Assembly (NCBI GenBank): GCA_963756545.1
Contig: CAVWNY010000003.1
Coordinates: 248,001 to 312,000, forward strand
Source: DATFDN01 sp963756545
GTDB taxonomy: Bacteria > Pseudomonadota > Alphaproteobacteria > Acetobacterales > Acetobacteraceae
Direction: 5' to 3'
DNA: 64,000 bases
The position numbers and the translations under genes were made by a program. The notes beneath the pieces are model-generated. The model saw nothing but the letters and a program-made list of their open reading frames with translations, was not told the DNA's origin and did not search any database. Each line of letters begins with the position of its first letter. Position 1 is the stretch's first letter. Positions 59,857 through 64,000 of this stretch are shown here, piece after piece.

Positions 59857-61161
59857 ATGATGCGGCGATCGCACGGGCGGGCGGCGTTGGCGCTCGGCGG
59901 ATGGCTGCTCTCGGCGGCTGGCGCGATGGCCCAGACGCAAAACGACACGGCGCGGGCCACGGGATTGTGGGAACGACCGAACCTGTTCGGCGGGCTGGGC
60001 GGGCTGCGAGCCAAGCTGGCGGCGATCGGCGCCTCATTTGGCCTGACGGAAACCAGCGAGGTGCTGGGCAACCCAACGGGCGGGCTCAGGCGAGGCGTGG
60101 CCTATGAGGGCGTGACCGAGATGAGCCTCGGGATCGACCTCGCCAAGGCCGCGAACCTGCCGGGCGGAATCTTCAACGTGAGCGCGTTACAGATCCACGG
60201 GCGCGGGCTGAGCGCCAACGACATCGGCAACCTGAACCTGGTCAGTTCGATCGAGGCCGATCCCGCGACGCGGCTGTTCGAGCTTTGGTACCAGCAGGCC
60301 CTTCTGGGCGGCAAGCTGGACATCCGCGTGGGCCAGCTCGCCGCCGATCAGGAGTTCATCCTGAGCCGGTATGCCGAGGCGTTCATGAACGCGAGCTTCG
60401 AATGGCCGACGCTTGCCTCGATAGACCTGCCGGCCGGCGGCCCGGCGTATCCGCTGGCGACCCCCGGCGTGCGTCTGCGGGGGAGACCGAACGATCAGGT
60501 CACGTTGCTGCTCGGCGTGTTCAACGGCAACCCCGGCGGCCCCGGCACGGGCGATGCGCAGTCGCGCAACCCGTCGGGAGCCAATCTGCGGTTTCAGGGA
60601 ACCTTGGTGATCGCCGAGGCGCAATGGGCGGTCGATCACGGGGCCGGCTTCGGCCTGCCCGCCACCTACAAGCTGGGCGGCTGGTACAGCTCGAATACGC
60701 TCGCCGATCCGCTCCTCGCCGCTCAGGTCGAGAGCGCGCAGCCGCCATTCCATCGCGGCGATTGGAGCGTGTACGCGCTCTGGGATCAGCTCGTGTATCG
60801 GCCTCCAGGCGCGAAGGAGGGCGGAATCGGCCTGTTCGTCCGCGCCGCGGCGGCGCCGGCCGACCACGACCAGGTGATCGCCTACGTGGCTGGCGGGGTG
60901 AACTGGAAAGGCGCGTTCGGGCGGAGCGATGACGTCCTCGGCCTGGCGGCGATTTGGATGCGCGTCGGCGGCCCGTCAGTCTCGCGAGGAGCCGAGAGCG
61001 TGATCGAGCTGACCTATCAGGCGCAGGTGGCGCCTTGGTGGCAGGTGCAGCCGGACGTGCAGTACGTCATCAATCCGGGCGCCGGGGTCCCGAACCCGGG
61101 CTCCGACAAATTCGTCGGGAACGCCCTGGTGCTCGGGCTCAGGACCGTTGTGACGTTTTAA
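59857..61161 (+). CDS. OprB-family carbohydrate-selective porin, probably Zur-regulated
   Basis: A 434-residue outer-membrane beta-barrel with a signal peptide (MMRRSHGRAALALGGWLLSA, cleavage near AMA-QT). It has the OprB plan: LGIDLAKAANLPGGIFNVSA, FELWYQQALLGGKLDIRVGQ, FEWPTLASIDLPAGGPAYPL, and a C-terminus ending in Phe (LGLRTVVTF) as required for barrel insertion. An ATG at 59824 is in frame but is part of the Zur box, so ATG 59857 or 59860 is the true start. Facing znuA across the operator, it is likely a zinc (or zinc-chelate) entry porin rather than a sugar porin. Confidence 0.88.
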   Translation: MMRRSHGRAALALGGWLLSAAGAMAQTQNDTARATGLWERPNLFGGLGGLRAKLAAIGASFGLTETSEVLGNPTGGLRRGVAYEGVTEMSLGIDLAKAANLPGGIFNVSALQIHGRGLSANDIGNLNLVSSIEADPATRLFELWYQQALLGGKLDIRVGQLAADQEFILSRYAEAFMNASFEWPTLASIDLPAGGPAYPLATPGVRLRGRPNDQVTLLLGVFNGNPGGPGTGDAQSRNPSGANLRFQGTLVIAEAQWAVDHGAGFGLPATYKLGGWYSSNTLADPLLAAQVESAQPPFHRGDWSVYALWDQLVYRPPGAKEGGIGLFVRAAAAPADHDQVIAYVAGGVNWKGAFGRSDDVLGLAAIWMRVGGPSVSRGAESVIELTYQAQVAPWWQVQPDVQYVINPGAGVPNPGSDKFVGNALVLGLRTVVTF

Positions 61162-61176
61162 GGGCGGCTGGCACCA

Positions 61177-61467
61177 TCACCGGCGCCAGTGCGCCGGCAC
61201 CCAGTAGCCGCCGCGCCAATGGCCCGGCACCCAGACCGGCTGGGGTGCGTAGAGGACAGGCGGCGGGGCGTACGCGACGGGCGGCGGGGCATAGAATGGC
61301 GCGGGGGCGACCACCACGGGGGGCAACACCACGCCGACGCGCACCCCGCCATGCCAGCCCCAGCCGCCGGCCCACCATGCCTTGGCGGACCCCGGCATCG
61401 CCGTCACGCCCAGGCCGGCCAACCCCAGCACGGCCAGCGCGGCCCCAACGCGGATCTTGGAAAACAT
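61177..61467 (-). CDS. Small exported Trp/Pro-rich protein (YXWGXW-like)
   Basis: A 96-residue protein with a signal peptide (MFSKIRVGAALAVLGLAGLG, cleavage near AKA-WW), a Gly/Trp segment, a Pro-rich repeat (APPPVAYAPPPVLYAPQPVW) and the end VPGHWRGGYWVPAHWRR, where W-P-G-H-W and W-V-P-A-H-W recall the YXWGXW repeat family of envelope proteins. GGGAG stands 7-8 bases before the ATG. It is convergent with the porin, 15 bases apart. Function unknown. Confidence 0.75.
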   Translation of the reverse strand: MFSKIRVGAALAVLGLAGLGVTAMPGSAKAWWAGGWGWHGGVRVGVVLPPVVVAPAPFYAPPPVAYAPPPVLYAPQPVWVPGHWRGGYWVPAHWRR

Positions 61468-61472
61468 CCGGA

Positions 61473-62019
61473 TCACTCCCTGCTTTGACCCAGCACCGAT
61501 GTAGGCTGCCTGTGTAACGGCTGTATGTCTGGACGTTGCAAATCCGCCGCAGGCAGTGGCTGGGAGGCGAGAAACATTGCCACATCCGGCAGCGCGGCCA
61601 GCGCCGCAAGCTCCTGCTCGCTCGGCAATCGCGGCCGGTCGCGCTCGGCGTTCACCATGCAGAGGAACCCGAGCGGCTCGCCTTCGGTCGCGCGGAACTG
61701 GTGCCACGTCCAGGCCGGGATGGTGATCAGGTCGAACGGCTTCACCGACCTGACCTGATCGCCCAGCAGACACTGGCCGCGGCCGCGCAGGATCATCACG
61801 GCGTGGACATGCTCGTGGCGCTCCAGCGTGGAGTATCCGCCGTCCGCCATCTCGAAATAGCGAAGCTGGCAACCCAGCGCCGGATGCGCGAACAGCTCCT
61901 GGCGCGAGATCGCCTTGAAGGGGGCCGCGCCGTCTTCCTTGTAGGGGCGCGAACTCCACTCCCTCCCAGCGGAAGCCGTCCCGCGAGGCGCGCAGGCGCG
62001 GGGCCTCGGTGTCCTTCAT
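61473..62019 (-). pseudogene. Cupin-domain protein, frameshifted
   Basis: The frame from ATG 62019 reads MKDTEAPRLRASRDGFRWEG and VEF, then breaks. In the next frame YKEDGAAPFKAISRQELFAH continues into the cupin (EMADGGYSTLERHEHVHAVM, ILRGRGQCLLGD, DLITIPAWTWHQFRATEGEP) to the stop at 61473. One extra C in the CCCC at 61944-61947 accounts for the shift. The metal-binding His and Glu of HEHVHAVM and His of WHQF are intact, so an error or a recent mutation is likely. An internal ATG at 61850 could still yield the cupin core. Confidence 0.8.
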
Positions 62020-62025
62020 CGCGAC

Positions 62026-62123
62026 ACCCCTCCCCCAACCCCTCCCGCAAGGGGAGGGGAGGAGTAAGTGCCGCACGCTCTACTCCCCCTCCCCTCGCGG
62101 GAGGGGGCCGGGGGGAGGGGGTC
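62026..62123. repeat. Paired GC-rich hairpin repeat (family B)
   Basis: CCCCTCCCGCAAGGGGAGGG at the left and CCCCTCGCGGGAGGGGGCC at the right, an inverted pair about 40 bases apart flanked by CCCCTCCCCC and GGGGGGAGGGGG. It fills the gap between the RuBisCO-like gene stop and the cupin start. Confidence 0.75.
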
Positions 62124-62140
62124 CACGGAAGCGTCCTTCG

Positions 62141-63244
62141 TCATGAAGAGTACCTATGCCAGGCCACCGCCCGCACGAAGGCGGCGGTTTCGGCGGTCAG
62201 GCGCTCGCGTGCCGCGAGCAGGCTGCCGCCGATGAGCAACATCGCTTCGGCGCCATAGAAATCAAGCATCTCCGGGACGCGGGCCAGGGTCATGCCGCCG
62301 GCCGGCACGGGGAGGCTGGGGCGCTGGCCATGCGCGGGGCGGCGGGCGTTCTCGGCGAGGCGCCGGCAGATCGTCGCGCTGTACCCGAAGCGGCCTCCGT
62401 GGGTGGGGAAGATCACAGCATCGGCGCCGATAAGCGGAAACAGCCGGCCGATCAGCAGGTCGGGCGCGATGCGCGCGGCGCCCCCCAAAGTCGGGTGCGC
62501 GACGAAGGCGAGGTCGGGGAACTCCCGCCCCAGCGCCTGCACGTTCGACCAGCCGGCCAGCATGGGGGCCACCATCACCGTGTCGATCCCCGCCCCGCGC
62601 GACTGGCGGGCCTGACGGCGCAGATCCGCGAGGCTGCCGCTCAGGCTCGGGATGTAGCGGGTGTCATGTCCGGTCGATGCCGCCGCACGGCGCACCGCCT
62701 CGGCGCAGGCGCCGACGCGCGCGGCAAAGGGCGAATACGCCTGATCGGCCAGGCCGTGGTCGTCCTTGAGGTAGTCGATGCCGCCATGCGCGAACCGCTC
62801 GGCCAGTTGGGCCAACCGCGCCGTCGCCATGCCTTGCGGCTTCAGCGCAGCGCAGGTCAGCGCCCGCGAAGTCGCGCCGATCCGCGCGCGCAGCCCCGCG
62901 ATCCCGTGGCGCGGCCCGCCGAACCGCGCGGCGACGGAAGCCGGCAAATCAAGGTCGGCGAGCACGACGTCTTCATGCAGCGACGTGTTGCCGAACGCCA
63001 TGTTCAGGAGCTGTCCGGCGTCCCCGCCCACCGTCGCGGCCGCGAGGCCGATCCGCACGGCGAAGACGCCGTCGCCGCGATCGGCGATGTCCTCGACGCG
63101 CCCGACGATCCCCTCCAGCACGGCGTCGTCGTCGATCGCCTCCACCGGCATCTCGACGCTCTGCTCCACCGCGATCGCCCGCGCCCGCGCCTCGATCGAA
63201 CCGGCCTCGGCGCGGACGAGATAGGTGGCGACGAGCCGGTCCAT
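62141..63244 (-). CDS. RuBisCO-like protein (form IV large-subunit homolog)
   Basis: A 367-residue protein with the RuBisCO large-subunit barrel. AALKPQG (K135) matches the catalytic K175 region, but K177 is replaced by Gln. DYLKDDHGLADQAY keeps the carbamylated Lys and Asp (K160, D162) while Glu204 is replaced by His163, so CO2 fixation is excluded. GGIDYLKDDHG and VMVAPMLAGWSNVQ are typical of form IV proteins acting as enolases, isomerases or decarboxylases in sulfur salvage or apionate-type catabolism. It starts three bases after the M91 gene stop. No mtn or apiose gene is visible nearby. Confidence 0.88.
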   Translation of the reverse strand: MDRLVATYLVRAEAGSIEARARAIAVEQSVEMPVEAIDDDAVLEGIVGRVEDIADRGDGVFAVRIGLAAATVGGDAGQLLNMAFGNTSLHEDVVLADLDLPASVAARFGGPRHGIAGLRARIGATSRALTCAALKPQGMATARLAQLAERFAHGGIDYLKDDHGLADQAYSPFAARVGACAEAVRRAAASTGHDTRYIPSLSGSLADLRRQARQSRGAGIDTVMVAPMLAGWSNVQALGREFPDLAFVAHPTLGGAARIAPDLLIGRLFPLIGADAVIFPTHGGRFGYSATICRRLAENARRPAHGQRPSLPVPAGGMTLARVPEMLDFYGAEAMLLIGGSLLAARERLTAETAAFVRAVAWHRYSS

Positions 63245-63247
63245 CGC

Positions 63248-63907
63248 TCAGAAGTAGCGCTCGCGCCGTCGAATGCCGAATTCGTCTCGAAAGATGTTTT
63301 CCGAAATGTCGATATCGGTCCGCGGGTTCCAGGCGTGCTTTTCGAAGTTGCCGATGCCTGTCGTCCACAACTCCTCGTCCGGCCCGTCCTTTCGGATGCC
63401 GTAGAGGCAGTGCCACGAATGGATCAGCTCGTGCGCCAGCACGACGAAGGGATTGGTGGCTTCGCCCTTCGTGGTCGTGATCTCCACGTTGGTGAACTTC
63501 ATGATGCAGACGGTGCCCTGGCCGTTGTCGGTGGCGGCCGTATCCACCGCCTGATTCTGGCTGCCGCCCACCTTGTAGAACGGACATCCTTCGGGCGAGA
63601 ACTTCTCCTCCGATGTCGTCTCGAGGGTTCGGTCGGTCGCCGATCCCGCGACGAAGCCGCGCTTGAGACCGCTCTGCACGAAGGTCATCGGCTGCGGCTC
63701 GACGATGATGTTGACGTTCGGCGGGAAGTCCGAGCGGCTGGTCGGCCGCGCGTCCTCGATCAGCTTCAGCAGCTTCGTGCCGACCGAGGTGCCCTTCAGC
63801 TGCCGAAGGTTTTCGAGCACGATCGACTTGAAGAACGGGTTCTGCGCGGGGTCATAGCGGACGGCGAACATCGGGAATTCAGCCAGCAGCTCCAGAACCT
63901 GCGCCAT
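63248..63907 (-). CDS. M91-type (NleD-like) zinc metallopeptidase
   Basis: A 219-residue protein with HExxH in VLAHELIHSWHCLYG (H159, E160, H163), preceded by NPFVV, and near the C-terminus SENIFRDEFGIRRRERYF, which fits the N-x-x-R-x-E-x-G...R-x-x-Y ending of peptidase family M91. Family M91 includes the type III effector NleD; related domains occur in toxins of free-living bacteria. There is no signal peptide. GGAGG stands seven bases before the ATG at 63907. Its link with the RuBisCO-like gene 3 bases downstream is odd. The family assignment is by motif only. Confidence 0.75.
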   Translation of the reverse strand: MAQVLELLAEFPMFAVRYDPAQNPFFKSIVLENLRQLKGTSVGTKLLKLIEDARPTSRSDFPPNVNIIVEPQPMTFVQSGLKRGFVAGSATDRTLETTSEEKFSPEGCPFYKVGGSQNQAVDTAATDNGQGTVCIMKFTNVEITTTKGEATNPFVVLAHELIHSWHCLYGIRKDGPDEELWTTGIGNFEKHAWNPRTDIDISENIFRDEFGIRRRERYF

Positions 63908-63971
63908 GTTCGACCTCCGCTATGACAGCCTCGACAAGAAAGCTGGCCGAGCGACCCCGGCAACGGGCGGA

Positions 63972-64000
63972 CTAAGCCGCCAAATCCAGCAACGTCCGCG
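63972..64000 (-). CDS. Possible 3' end of a minus-strand gene (edge fragment)
   Basis: The last bases of the window, read on the minus strand, can encode RTLLDLAA followed by TAG at 63972. The ending looks natural, but eight codons are too few to identify a gene. It would lie about 65 bases upstream of the M91 gene. Confidence 0.25.

Noticed and set aside
59824..59860. ATG at 59824 as the porin start (MLYYNIRRNKS)
   Set aside because: These codons are the Zur palindrome itself. A signal peptide begins properly at 59857 or 59860.
62141..63244. A true RuBisCO implying carbon fixation
   Set aside because: Glu204 and Lys177 equivalents are replaced (His163, Gln137), and no small subunit or phosphoribulokinase is near.

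Overview
The window is high-GC DNA with short intergenic gaps, many 1-4 base start/stop overlaps, and frequent GTG starts. The order truB-rpsO-pnp, an OprB-type carbohydrate porin, an MmgE/PrpD ruin, exported substrate-binding proteins with twin-arginine leaders, and two families of GC-rich palindromic repeats suggest an alphaproteobacterium, probably Rhodospirillales/Acetobacteraceae. That assignment is inference; there is no rRNA or tRNA gene here to support it.

Layout. 0-8 kb (all minus): a partial crotonase, a phosphoesterase, three paralogous branched-chain-type ABC substrate-binding proteins plus a 49-codon internally deleted fourth copy, and a gamma-glutamyltransferase. No ABC permease or ATPase lies with them. 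8-12.8 kb: small unknowns, an acyltransferase, an LLM-class flavoenzyme and a class III aminotransferase. 12.8-17.7 kb: small stress/envelope genes (YidB-like, two YsnF/DUF2382 proteins, Maf, HMA-like, DoxX-like). 17.7-27 kb: MFS transporter, PNPOx-like protein, GH19 lysozyme-like enzyme, an exported isoaspartyl methyltransferase overlapping a spermidine-synthase-like membrane protein, hydrolase, atypical SDR, SnoaL-like protein.

27-40 kb is the most restless part. A segment encoding carboxymuconolactone decarboxylase (CMD), a Rieske protein and an amidohydrolase occurs twice. The copy at 33.7-36.1 kb is intact and carries an extra GFA gene. The copy at 30.4-31.5 kb is decaying (nonsense codon in the Rieske gene, one-base deletion and 5' truncation in the amidohydrolase) and is fused head-to-head to a truncated second copy of the crotonase at 28.4 kb. 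Ruins of a serine hydrolase, an MmgE/PrpD protein and an LLM protein surround it. A second amidohydrolase, an MFS transporter and a nitronate-monooxygenase-like enzyme follow the intact copy. Together they look like a catabolic module for an unknown organic acid or aromatic substrate.

40-51 kb: the pnp-rpsO-truB block (pnp carries an apparent one-base frameshift), a second acyltransferase, an MmyB-type regulator divergent from a MATE exporter, an EamA transporter, a PPP-type phosphatase and two stress/secreted proteins. 51-55 kb: CocE/NonD hydrolase divergent from a molybdopterin oxidoreductase. 55-61 kb: an ABC exporter, then znuACB divergent from an OprB-family porin, with a perfect 17-bp Zur palindrome between them. 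This is the clearest regulatory unit in the window and implies a zinc-responsive outer-membrane porin. 61-64 kb: a small secreted protein, a frameshifted cupin, a RuBisCO-like protein and an M91 (NleD-like) zinc metallopeptidase.

Several single-base frameshifts fall in short homopolymers (pnp, cupin, serine hydrolase, amidohydrolase copy), so sequence error must be considered. The nonsense codon and the internal deletions cannot be explained that way.
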